A stretch of 64,000 bases of DNA, taken from Paludibacter sp. 47-17 (GTDB taxonomy: Bacteria; Bacteroidota; Bacteroidia; Bacteroidales; Paludibacteraceae). The notes under the pieces were generated by a model. It was not told the origin of the DNA, did no database searches, and was given only the letters and a program-made list of their open reading frames with translations. The stretch is taken from contig MKVT01000009.1 of the NCBI GenBank assembly GCA_001898935.1, positions 62,001 to 126,000 on the forward strand, given 5' to 3'. Within the stretch, counting starts at the first letter, position 1; the number at the start of each line of letters is the position of its first letter. Below, in pieces: positions 8,647 to 17,156 of this stretch. Both the position numbers and the translations under genes were made by a program.

Positions 8647-10017
8647 ATGGAAGTAAAGTATCGCAACAAAAATTTTTATAAGGTTTACGGATTCATCGAA
8701 GACTTTAAAACAGCCATCAATCCGGGCACATTATTAATGATTGTAGCGCTGCTCACCATGATTGTCGCCAACTCTCCGCTGAAGGAGTGGTACGAATCGA
8801 TCTGGCAGCTCGACTTCTTTCTGGGAGTAGGAAAATTCAACCTGTTGAGTCATCATGGGCATGCGCTGAATCTGCTGCATGTGATTAACGACGGTATAAT
8901 GACCGTGTTTTTCTTTGCGGTAGGCCTGGAAATAAAACGGGAAGTATTGGTAGGCGAACTATCGTCGTTACGACAGGCGATGTTGCCCATTATAGCCGCT
9001 TTCGGCGGGATGATCGTTCCGGTGCTGGTGTTTTTCGCCACCGGTTCGATGCAGAATTTCAGCCCGGAAGAAATGAAGGGGATGGCTATACCGATGGCTA
9101 CCGACATTGCTTTTTCGATCGGTATTTTGAGTTTGCTGGGCAAGCGGGTTCCTCTTAGTTTAAAAATCTTCCTGCTGGCCCTTGCCATTGTCGACGATAT
9201 CGGAGGTATTCTGGTCATTGCCATTTTCTACAGCAACTTCTCGATGGCATCGTTTATCGACCTGGGGATTGCTCTGTTATTCTTCGGAATTCTCATCGCA
9301 GGCAACCGGTTGCGGGTGAACAACAAGTTATTTTATTTCATCAACGGTCTGGCTATCTGGTTTTTATTTTTACAGGCCGGCATCCATCCCACCATCTCGG
9401 GTGTGTTGGTGGCCTTCACGGTTCCAGCCCGTCCGCAGCTCGATTTAAAGCGTTTCACATCGGGGTTGAAGCACGATATCGAAGTACTGGAAACCACCAT
9501 AAAGGAGCAGGACGGGGAAGATATTGTGCTCAGCAACAACCAGGTGCATTATCTGGGACGGATCGAAGCGGCGGCCGACCATGTGATCAGTCCGCTTCAG
9601 GATATGGAGGACAACCTGCACGACGTGGTGAATTACATTATCATGCCTCTTTTTGCCTTTGCCAACGCGGGAGTAGTGTTCAATGCCTCGAGTCTCAATT
9701 TGTTTGAAGGGGTGTCGTTGTCCATTTTCCTGGGCCTTGTGCTGGGGAAGATGGTGGGTATTTTCTCGTTCACCTGGCTGGCCATTAAGTTGCGGGTAGC
9801 CCATATACCTTCGGGCATGAAGTGGTCGAGTCTGGGAGGCCTATCGATGCTGGGAGGCGTCGGGTTTACAGTGGCTTTGTTCCTGGCCGGATTGTCGTAT
9901 CCGGCGGGCAGCGAGTTGCTGAACGGAGCCAAGATGGGAATTATTGCCGGATCGGTAGCAGCGGGACTGGGAGGCTACTTTTGGTTAAAAGTAAGTTTAA
10001 AGGACAAGGCTTCGTAA
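8647..10017 (+). CDS. nhaA: Na+/H+ antiporter NhaA
   Basis: NhaA is an electrogenic Na+/H+ antiporter of the inner membrane. The 456 residues contain the ion-binding pair D183-D184 in LAIVDDIGG (equivalent to the well-known Asp163-Asp164 of E. coli) and the MATDIAFSIGILSLLGKRVP segment before it. The protein is longer than E. coli NhaA (388) because of an insertion of about 60 polar residues (about 275-330, HDIEVLETTIKEQDGED onward), a variation common in long-type NhaA. It ends four bases from the convergent transglutaminase-like gene. Confidence 0.96.
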   Translation: MEVKYRNKNFYKVYGFIEDFKTAINPGTLLMIVALLTMIVANSPLKEWYESIWQLDFFLGVGKFNLLSHHGHALNLLHVINDGIMTVFFFAVGLEIKREVLVGELSSLRQAMLPIIAAFGGMIVPVLVFFATGSMQNFSPEEMKGMAIPMATDIAFSIGILSLLGKRVPLSLKIFLLALAIVDDIGGILVIAIFYSNFSMASFIDLGIALLFFGILIAGNRLRVNNKLFYFINGLAIWFLFLQAGIHPTISGVLVAFTVPARPQLDLKRFTSGLKHDIEVLETTIKEQDGEDIVLSNNQVHYLGRIEAAADHVISPLQDMEDNLHDVVNYIIMPLFAFANAGVVFNASSLNLFEGVSLSIFLGLVLGKMVGIFSFTWLAIKLRVAHIPSGMKWSSLGGLSMLGGVGFTVALFLAGLSYPAGSELLNGAKMGIIAGSVAAGLGGYFWLKVSLKDKAS

Positions 10018-10021
10018 CACT

Positions 10022-11191
10022 TCACTTCCCGATGGGTTGAATTTTGCTGCGCACCTCGCGTGAAATGGCGAGGAACATATAATTACGGGCGCCGGGAATC
10101 ATTTTGTCTTTTACTTCTTCGTATTTTTTACCGGCATATTCTTTCGATTTCTCGAAGGTGATGAGCGACATCTGGTTTTGAGTTTTGCCTACCATGGTCG
10201 AATCGAGCTGTTGGTCGGGGAAATAGTCATCGAGGTTTACGTCGCCTATCATGGAGGTTTCGAGGAAGCTCATGGCCGAACGCCGGGAGTCGGTATAATA
10301 GCCCACGAACATATGCCCCGGTATGCGAACCAGAATAGGTTCGATATTGATGGCGCGGAGCAGGGAAGCAAACAGCACACTGCCGTCCACACAGTTGATC
10401 TGAGAAGCATTGAGCGCATCTTCGAAGGTTCGTACCCGTTGCGAGAACACCACATTGCTCGACAGGCTGGTATTTGCCACCGAGCTGTATTGAAATTTAC
10501 GTTTCTGCAACACATTCCACAAAGCATACACCTGCCGGTCGACCCCTTGGGGAGTACGGGCCTGATAGCCCAGAAAGCGGCTGACGATACGGGTATCGAG
10601 CGCTTCACGGAGCAATTGATCGATCATGGGATGATCCTCGTTGACGTAGGCGGCAAAAAAGATTCCGGTGCTGTGGTAGGTTTTTCCGTTGCTTATATAG
10701 CCCAGCAGGCATTCGTTGATACTTCTTACAGAGAAGGTTCGTACCCGCTGTCCCATTTTTTTACCGTTCATCTCCACGGTAATCACCACGCTGATGGGTT
10801 CGGCCTGTTTCAGTTCGCGTAAAGCTTCGTAATTCCAGATCACATCGGGGTAGACACAATATCCGGTTTCGGCTTTTTCGAGTATGAATTCGGAGACCGA
10901 ACGGGAGAAAAAACGCGTTTCGTCGATTTCGACACGAACGCGGCTATAGGCTTTAGCCGAGCGGAGCAGGATGGGCAGACTCGATTTGGGATTCCCCACA
11001 TAGGGCGAATCGGACGGCAGGATGATATCGGCATCGGTAGTAGCTACCGCTAAAATGCTCGAAGGAAAGATATTAGCTCCCAGCTCATCCTTGATCTCGA
11101 AACCGGGATTGAAGGAGGAGGACGAAAACCAGAAGTAGGCCGCGATGGCGAGGGTCTGGATAATCAGGACGGGAAGGCACCAGTTTTTCAT
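10022..11191 (-). CDS. Membrane-anchored transglutaminase-like protein
   Basis: A 389-residue protein with one N-terminal hydrophobic segment (about 5-22), either a signal anchor or an uncleaved signal. The rest should lie in the periplasm. Residues about 265-301 look like a transglutaminase/cysteine-protease core: C267 in INCVDGSVLFASLLRA, H293 in PGHMFVGYY and D301, in the right order for a Cys-His-Asp triad. Substrate unknown; proteins of this kind may be cysteine proteases or cross-linking enzymes. It faces nhaA tail to tail and lies 63 bases downstream of the dehydrogenase gene on the same strand. Confidence 0.6.
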   Translation of the reverse strand: MKNWCLPVLIIQTLAIAAYFWFSSSSFNPGFEIKDELGANIFPSSILAVATTDADIILPSDSPYVGNPKSSLPILLRSAKAYSRVRVEIDETRFFSRSVSEFILEKAETGYCVYPDVIWNYEALRELKQAEPISVVITVEMNGKKMGQRVRTFSVRSINECLLGYISNGKTYHSTGIFFAAYVNEDHPMIDQLLREALDTRIVSRFLGYQARTPQGVDRQVYALWNVLQKRKFQYSSVANTSLSSNVVFSQRVRTFEDALNASQINCVDGSVLFASLLRAINIEPILVRIPGHMFVGYYTDSRRSAMSFLETSMIGDVNLDDYFPDQQLDSTMVGKTQNQMSLITFEKSKEYAGKKYEEVKDKMIPGARNYMFLAISREVRSKIQPIGK

Positions 11192-11254
11192 TCCAATCGT
11201 TAATTATTGATTGCCGGCGAGTTCTGCCGGCAACCAACAATTAATAATAATCCG

Positions 11255-12457
11255 TTAAAGCTCCAAATCGGCATCGTGCACTTCCACCCAGGGCAAACCG
11301 TGTTTGTTGAGCATCTCCATGAACGGATCGGGATTGAATTCTTCCACATTGTACACGCCGGCCTTGCGCCATTCGCCTTTGAAGAACATCATGGCGCCGA
11401 TCATAGCCGGAACGCCGGTAGTATAGCTAACGCCCTGAGCGCCGGTTTCCTGATAGGCAGCCTGGTGACTGCAATTATTGTACACGTAATACGTTTTCTC
11501 TTTTCCGTCCTTGATTCCACGGATCCGGCAGCCGATGGACGTCCAGCCCGTGTAGTTTTCGCCCAGATCGCCCGGATCGGGGAGCACCGCTTTCAGGAAC
11601 TGGATGGGCACGATTTTCACGCCGTTGTATTCCACCTCGTCGATACGGGCCATTCCGATGTTCTGGATCACACGCAGGTGGGTCAGGTATTCCTGCCCGA
11701 AGGTCATCCAGAAGCGGGCGCGCTTGAGTGTAGGAAAGTTTTTCACGAGCGACTCGAGTTCCTCGTGATAAATCACATAAGATTCCTTCGGTCCGATTTC
11801 GGGATATGTGAGCGGCTTATGAATCTCGTGCGGAGCCGTTTCGACCCATTTTCCATCTTCCCAATACTTACCCTTTTGGGTTACCTCGCGGATATTGATT
11901 TCGGGATTGAAGTTGGTGGCGAACGCCTTGCCATGATCGCCGGCATTACAATCGACGATATCGAGGTAATGCATTTCGTCGAAATGGTGTTTGGCGGCAT
12001 AAGCCGTGAACACGCTGGTTACACCCGGGTCGAAGCCACAGCCGAGGATAGCGGTAAGTCCGGCCTTTTCAAACTTCTCCTTATACGCCCACTGCCAGCT
12101 GTATTCGAACTTAGCCTCTTCTTTCGGCTCATAATTAGCCGTATCGAGGTAGTTCACCCCCGCTTTGAGGCAGGCATCCATGATGGTGAGGTCCTGATAG
12201 GGCAATGCTACGTTGATAACCAGTTCGGGACGAAACTCATAGAACAAGGCCACCAGTTCGGCCACGCTGTCGGCATCCACGCGTGCGGTCTGAAGGGTTA
12301 CACCTGTCCGTTTTTTCACATCCGCCGCAATTGCATCACATTTCGATTTCGTACGGCTGGCGAGCATAATTTCGGTAAACACCTCCGGGTTTTGCGCCAC
12401 CTTGTGGGCAACCACCGTTCCGACGCCCCCGGCGCCAATAATTATAACTTTTCCCAT
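11255..12457 (-). CDS. Carboxynorspermidine/carboxyspermidine dehydrogenase-type protein (saccharopine dehydrogenase family)
   Basis: A 400-residue saccharopine-dehydrogenase-fold protein: N-terminal Rossmann motif GAGGVG at 8-13 and LASRTKSKCD, then the central GCGFDPGVTSVFTAYA segment. In Bacteroidetes and Vibrio this family reductively condenses putrescine or diaminopropane with aspartate semialdehyde to make carboxy-(nor)spermidine, an alternative spermidine pathway. That role is supported by the agmatine deiminase and N-carbamoylputrescine amidase genes 11-14 kb away, which make putrescine. The decarboxylase NspC is not in the window. It has its own promoter box. Confidence 0.85.
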   Translation of the reverse strand: MGKVIIIGAGGVGTVVAHKVAQNPEVFTEIMLASRTKSKCDAIAADVKKRTGVTLQTARVDADSVAELVALFYEFRPELVINVALPYQDLTIMDACLKAGVNYLDTANYEPKEEAKFEYSWQWAYKEKFEKAGLTAILGCGFDPGVTSVFTAYAAKHHFDEMHYLDIVDCNAGDHGKAFATNFNPEINIREVTQKGKYWEDGKWVETAPHEIHKPLTYPEIGPKESYVIYHEELESLVKNFPTLKRARFWMTFGQEYLTHLRVIQNIGMARIDEVEYNGVKIVPIQFLKAVLPDPGDLGENYTGWTSIGCRIRGIKDGKEKTYYVYNNCSHQAAYQETGAQGVSYTTGVPAMIGAMMFFKGEWRKAGVYNVEEFNPDPFMEMLNKHGLPWVEVHDADLEL

Positions 12458-12475
12458 TTCGATTTATTTTTGGTA

Positions 12476-12483
12476 CAAAAATA
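12476..12483 (-). promoter_or_regulatory. -7 promoter box of the saccharopine-dehydrogenase-like gene
   Basis: On the minus strand this reads TATTTTTG (TAnnTTTG), 18 bases before the ATG. Confidence 0.6.
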
Positions 12484-12495
12484 GTAAAAAGAATC

Positions 12496-12523
12496 AAGAA
12501 TCAAGAGTCAAGAGTCAGGAACC
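12496..12523. repeat. Short interspersed AAGAATCAAGAGTC repeat
   Basis: The 18-base AAGAATCAAGAGTCAAGA (12496-12513) recurs inverted at 22943-22960. The overlapping AAGAGTCAGGAACC (12510-12523) recurs at 44427-44440. All three sites are intergenic or at gene edges. Confidence 0.6.
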
Positions 12524-12582
12524 CCCTCCTTTTTAAACCATTTACCCCCTGCTAAGTTCGGCAATCGTACGCATTATATGCC

Positions 12583-12590
12583 TATATTTG
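12583..12590 (+). promoter_or_regulatory. -7 promoter box of the hybrid sensor gene
   Basis: TATATTTG matches TAnnTTTG, 13 bases before the first ATG (12604) and 25 before the second (12616). The short distance makes the ATG at 12616 an attractive alternative start. Confidence 0.6.
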
Positions 12591-12603
12591 CACTTTATTC
12601 ACT

Positions 12604-15600
12604 ATGCAGGCTGCCATGAAACAACTCATCCTCTTCATCGCCCTACTGATGAGCTACGGGCTATCCGCCCGGCCGACCCGGTTTTTCGAGCACTACTCGA
12701 CCGATGACGGATTGCCGCAAAACGTGGTAACCGACATCGTGCAAGACAGGAAAGGATTCATGTGGTTTTCGACCTGGAACGGTTTTGCACGGTTTGATGG
12801 AAAACGGTTTAAAAACTTCAGGCTTAGAAGCACCGATTCGTACGCGATCAGCAGCAGCCGGTTCGAACATATTTACGAAGACAAGCTCGGTTTTATCTGG
12901 CTCGAATCGTACGACAACAAAGCGCATCGTTTCGACCCGGCAACCGAAACCTTTACCGGCTTAAGTGCATTGGAATCCTATCGTAACAAATCGTTTCTGT
13001 TATCAAAAATCAGCATACAGCCGTCGGGGAAGGTTTGGTTGATTTCCGGAAAGCACGGATGTATTTGTGTGCTCGATTCGGCGTTCAACATCAGGGAATT
13101 TACGACCGAAAACAATATGCTTTATTCCGATCTGGTGTATGAAGTATACGAAGACAAGCAGGGCGACAGCTGGATACTGACCGACAATGGACTTTACCAG
13201 CTCAAAAAGGACAGTCCGAAACCCATTCCCTATTTTATCAATTCGCCGGATACCGGAAGTTTCAGGCTTCCATTTTATTGCTACGCCGATGTAAACGACG
13301 AAATATGGTTCGGTTCAAGCCGCGGTCAGCTCCGGAGATACAACAAGGAGAAAAAGACCTTCGGCCTGGTAAAACTGCCGTGCAAGCAGGAGATCAACGG
13401 GATTTACGCATCGAAGCCGGTAGCCGGGAAGGGAGCGGGCGACACGCAAGCAACGAAGAAGCAGGGTGGTCAGCCGGACACCTCCTTTCCGGAGGAACTC
13501 GTTATCACTACTTCGGGCGGCGGGATATTCATTCTCCGGCTGTCGGACCTAACGATCGAAAATTATACCACTACGAATTCAACCGTACTGAAGGACAATT
13601 ATGTACGGGGAAATTATGTCGACAAGCAGGGACAGTTATGGTTTCAGACCCGGGAGCCGGGAATTTACAAAATCGATATTGCATCGCGCGCCATGCGCTA
13701 TTACAGTACCAGTGCCCACGATGCCGCCATCAATGTGTTTCCGTCGGGCACCAAGATACGGGAAGATATCAACGGCCGGCTCTGGATACATCCGAGGGGG
13801 GGCGGATTTTCGTATTACGACGCCGAAACCGACGAATTGCTTCCTTTCAACAACGACGATGCGACCCGGCATCATCAGTTTTCAAACATCTTACATTCGC
13901 TTTACTGCGATCGCCAGGGGAATTTGTGGTTTTGCAGCCGATCGCTGGGGCTCGAAAAAGTATCGTTCAGCAATCATCTATTTCAGAAACGAATGGTAAG
14001 CACCGACCTCCGGTCGACAATTTCGAACAACGTGCGAGCCGTGTTGCAGGATCACAGCAACCGCATTTGGGTGGCGACCAAAGAAGGGAGGGTTGTGGTG
14101 TACGATTCGGCAATGAACTACCTGGGTGATGTATCGGCCAACGGGACGATTTCGAAAAACGGCCGTTTCGGAAGTATGGTATACTGTATGATGAAGGACA
14201 GATCAAACACCATCTGGCTGGGCACTAAGACCGACGGTCTGTTCAGAGCGAGACCTCTACCCGGCAGCACGAGCTATAATATCGACAATTATAAAACCGA
14301 CCATGACGATGAATACAGCCTGAGCGATAATGTGATTTATTCGATTTTCGAGGACAGCAGACACCGGATCTGGGTAGGAAGCTATGGTGGCGGATTGAAT
14401 CTGATCGAACGACCGGGAGACAAGAAGCTGCGGTTTCTCAATTACAGGAACCGGTTGTCGCATTATCCAGCGACCCGGGGAGCGCGTATCAGGGTGATCG
14501 ACGAAGACCGGCAAGGTGTTATTTACGTAGGCACCACCAACGGACTTATTGTTTTCAAGGCTGGTTTTCAGGAACCCGAAACAATACAATTCCGGCATTT
14601 TGCCAAAGAGCAAGGTAAACCGGAGAGTCTTTCCAACAACGACATACACGATATTTGCATTACCACGGGAGGCGACATCTACCTGGCTACCTTCGGCGGA
14701 GGGTTGAACAAGCTGACACGGCGCGACCGCTACCATATACCGCAGGCATTTAGCAGCTTTACCACATCGGACGGATTACCTTCGGATGTATGTTTATCGG
14801 CTATCGAGGACAGGCAGGGAGCAATTTGGATCGGCACCGAAAATAACCTGACCCGTTTTCAGCCGTCGGCCCGAAAATTCAAAATCTTTGCCGACATCCG
14901 GAAGCTGGTCAACACCACCAATTTCTCGGAAGCCACACGTATCGTGCTGCACAACGGCGATTTGATTTTCGGGCTAACCGAAGGATTTCTTCAATTCAAT
15001 CCCACGCAGATCAAAGACAACACCTTCAAGCCCTATATCGCCCTGATCGATTTTAAACTGAACAACCAGTCGATAGAAGTGAATACCCCCGGATCGGTAT
15101 TGGAGCGAACCCTCGACGACACCCGGCTGATTACCCTCAGGCACCATCAGAACTCGTTCAGTTTTGAGTATTCGGCACTCGACTTCGTAAATACCGACAA
15201 CATCCATTATGCCTTTATGCTGGAAGGCTTTGACGAGGAATGGAACTATGTACAGAAACAACGCACGGCCACCTACACCAATATACCCCGGGGCAATTAC
15301 ACCTTCAAAGTAAAATCGACCAACAGCGACGGGAGCTGGATTGAAAACGAACGCACCATACACCTCAGAATATTGCCATCGTTTTGGGAAACTCCCTTTG
15401 CAATAGCATTATATGTGGTAGTTCTGATCCTTATTTTCCTGGCAACATTGCGTATACTCTTTTCATTTTACCGGCTGAAAAAGGATGTGGAAATCGAGAA
15501 ACAACTCTCGGAAATGAAACTGCGGTTTTTCACCGACATCTCGCATGAGATACGTACCCCCCTCACGATGATCGCCGGCCCCATCGATTACCTGCTCGAA

Positions 15601-17061
15601 GAACCCTATCTGCCCGATAATTTTCAGTTTCATCTGAAGCTCATTTCGCAAAATACCAACCGGATGCTGCGCTTGGTAAATCAGATACTCGATTTACGGA
15701 AAGCGCAACAAAAGAAACTTCATTTGCAGGAAACCGATCTGGGCCGGTTTGCCGAAAATCTGTATGCCGGTTTTACCGATCTGGCCAACCGGCACAAAAT
15801 CCACTTCACCTTTACCAACAATGCTCCGGGAGAAACCCTGTGGGTAGATCGCAATTGTCTGGAAATCATATTAATGAATTTACTTTCGAATGCATTCAAA
15901 TACACTCCCGACAACGAAAAAATCGATCTTAGCATCAATACTGCCGGCACGGGGCTCGTGCTTATCCTCAGCGATACCGGAAAAGGCATCAGCAAAGAAA
16001 ACCAGAAAAAACTGTTCAAGCGTTTTGTCAGTTTCAGCGACGACACTTCGAAACCCAGCACCGGTATCGGCCTGTCGATAGTGAACGACCTGGTCAACAA
16101 ACACAAAGGAAAAATCACCCTCGAAAGTGCACCAGGCAAAGGAAGTACCTTCACCATCTGGTTTCCGACAGGCCTCAACCAATTCGACGAAAACGACGTG
16201 GAGATACTGGAAAATCCCACCGGCGAAACCCCACCGGCAGGCGCTTCCCGCAGCGAAAACGACCAGGCAGCACCCAACAGGCCCACCCTGCTGCTGGTGG
16301 AAGACGACGACGATTTACGGCAATTTATCGGCACAGCCCTCAGGCAGGATTTTCAGGTAACCGAAGCCGAAAACGGACAACTGGGGTACGAAATGCTTCT
16401 CCAGGTCAATCCCGATCTGGTCATCAGCGATGTAATGATGCCGGTGATGGATGGCATCGATCTGCTCCGGAAGATTAAAACCAATGTGGAGAGCAGTCAC
16501 ATCCCGGTGATTTTGCTGACAGCCAAGTCGACCATCGAAAGTAAACTCGAAGGACTGGACAGCGGAGCCGACGATTACATCACCAAGCCATTTTCGATTG
16601 CGTATTTGCGGGCACGTATTCTCAATTTATTGGAACAACGTCAACGATTGCAAAAAATCTATCAAACGCAGTTCGATTCGACAGCCTATCTGAAAATTAA
16701 AACAGCCACCTTAACGATCGGCAGCCGCGACGAACTGTTCATGAAAAAAACCATTGAACTCATCGAAACAACGATGGAAGATCCGAATTTCGTAATCGAC
16801 GACCTGGTGCAGAAACTGGGAATGAGCCGATCGGTTTTCTACACCAAGATAAAGAGCCTGACCGGCTTATCGCCCATCGACTTCATTAAGGACATCAAGT
16901 TACAACGAGCTGCCCGGTTACTCGAATCGGGCGAATACATGATCAAGGAAGTTGCCTTCATGATAGGAATCTCGGATATGAAGCATTTCAGGGAAATCTT
17001 CAAAACAAAATTTGGTCTTTCTCCTTCCGAATACCGTAATAAGTCAAAAAATGAACATTGA
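12604..17061 (+). CDS. Hybrid two-component system sensor/regulator (HTCS)
   Basis: This 1485-residue protein fuses sensor kinase and regulator in one chain, as in the HTCS that control polysaccharide use in Bacteroidetes. In order: signal peptide (MKQLILFIALLMSYGLSA, if started at 12616), a long periplasmic part of repeated propeller blades (W-F/V-G-T-x-x-G-L type), a Y_Y_Y-like domain, one membrane helix (about 930-950), a histidine kinase with H981 in DISHEIRTP, an ATPase domain (N-box NLLSNAFKYTP, G-box DTGKGI), a receiver with D1276 in VISDVMMP, and an AraC-type DNA-binding domain at the end. It lies directly upstream of two pectate-lyase genes, so a pectin-derived oligosaccharide is the likely signal. 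Confidence 0.95.
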   Translation: MQAAMKQLILFIALLMSYGLSARPTRFFEHYSTDDGLPQNVVTDIVQDRKGFMWFSTWNGFARFDGKRFKNFRLRSTDSYAISSSRFEHIYEDKLGFIWLESYDNKAHRFDPATETFTGLSALESYRNKSFLLSKISIQPSGKVWLISGKHGCICVLDSAFNIREFTTENNMLYSDLVYEVYEDKQGDSWILTDNGLYQLKKDSPKPIPYFINSPDTGSFRLPFYCYADVNDEIWFGSSRGQLRRYNKEKKTFGLVKLPCKQEINGIYASKPVAGKGAGDTQATKKQGGQPDTSFPEELVITTSGGGIFILRLSDLTIENYTTTNSTVLKDNYVRGNYVDKQGQLWFQTREPGIYKIDIASRAMRYYSTSAHDAAINVFPSGTKIREDINGRLWIHPRGGGFSYYDAETDELLPFNNDDATRHHQFSNILHSLYCDRQGNLWFCSRSLGLEKVSFSNHLFQKRMVSTDLRSTISNNVRAVLQDHSNRIWVATKEGRVVVYDSAMNYLGDVSANGTISKNGRFGSMVYCMMKDRSNTIWLGTKTDGLFRARPLPGSTSYNIDNYKTDHDDEYSLSDNVIYSIFEDSRHRIWVGSYGGGLNLIERPGDKKLRFLNYRNRLSHYPATRGARIRVIDEDRQGVIYVGTTNGLIVFKAGFQEPETIQFRHFAKEQGKPESLSNNDIHDICITTGGDIYLATFGGGLNKLTRRDRYHIPQAFSSFTTSDGLPSDVCLSAIEDRQGAIWIGTENNLTRFQPSARKFKIFADIRKLVNTTNFSEATRIVLHNGDLIFGLTEGFLQFNPTQIKDNTFKPYIALIDFKLNNQSIEVNTPGSVLERTLDDTRLITLRHHQNSFSFEYSALDFVNTDNIHYAFMLEGFDEEWNYVQKQRTATYTNIPRGNYTFKVKSTNSDGSWIENERTIHLRILPSFWETPFAIALYVVVLILIFLATLRILFSFYRLKKDVEIEKQLSEMKLRFFTDISHEIRTPLTMIAGPIDYLLEEPYLPDNFQFHLKLISQNTNRMLRLVNQILDLRKAQQKKLHLQETDLGRFAENLYAGFTDLANRHKIHFTFTNNAPGETLWVDRNCLEIILMNLLSNAFKYTPDNEKIDLSINTAGTGLVLILSDTGKGISKENQKKLFKRFVSFSDDTSKPSTGIGLSIVNDLVNKHKGKITLESAPGKGSTFTIWFPTGLNQFDENDVEILENPTGETPPAGASRSENDQAAPNRPTLLLVEDDDDLRQFIGTALRQDFQVTEAENGQLGYEMLLQVNPDLVISDVMMPVMDGIDLLRKIKTNVESSHIPVILLTAKSTIESKLEGLDSGADDYITKPFSIAYLRARILNLLEQRQRLQKIYQTQFDSTAYLKIKTATLTIGSRDELFMKKTIELIETTMEDPNFVIDDLVQKLGMSRSVFYTKIKSLTGLSPIDFIKDIKLQRAARLLESGEYMIKEVAFMIGISDMKHFREIFKTKFGLSPSEYRNKSKNEH

Positions 17062-17076
17062 CACCAGAATCACCCC

Positions 17077-17093
17077 GCATTTAACGTAAATGC
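17077..17093. promoter_or_regulatory. Perfect palindrome upstream of the pectate lyase promoter
   Basis: GCATTTA-ACG-TAAATGC is a perfect 7-bp inverted repeat with a 3-base spacer. It ends 27 bases upstream of the -7 box at 17121, a good place for an activator. No T-run follows, so it is an unlikely terminator for the sensor gene. Candidate operator only. Confidence 0.4.
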
Positions 17094-17120
17094 CCCCTCA
17101 CCCGAATGATTGAATCGCAG

Positions 17121-17128
17121 TAGTTTTG
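17121..17128 (+). promoter_or_regulatory. -7 promoter box of the PL9-like lyase gene
   Basis: TAGTTTTG matches TAnnTTTG, 28 bases before the ATG. Confidence 0.55.
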
Positions 17129-17156
17129 CAGCAGAAATTTTACAAACTTTAAATTA

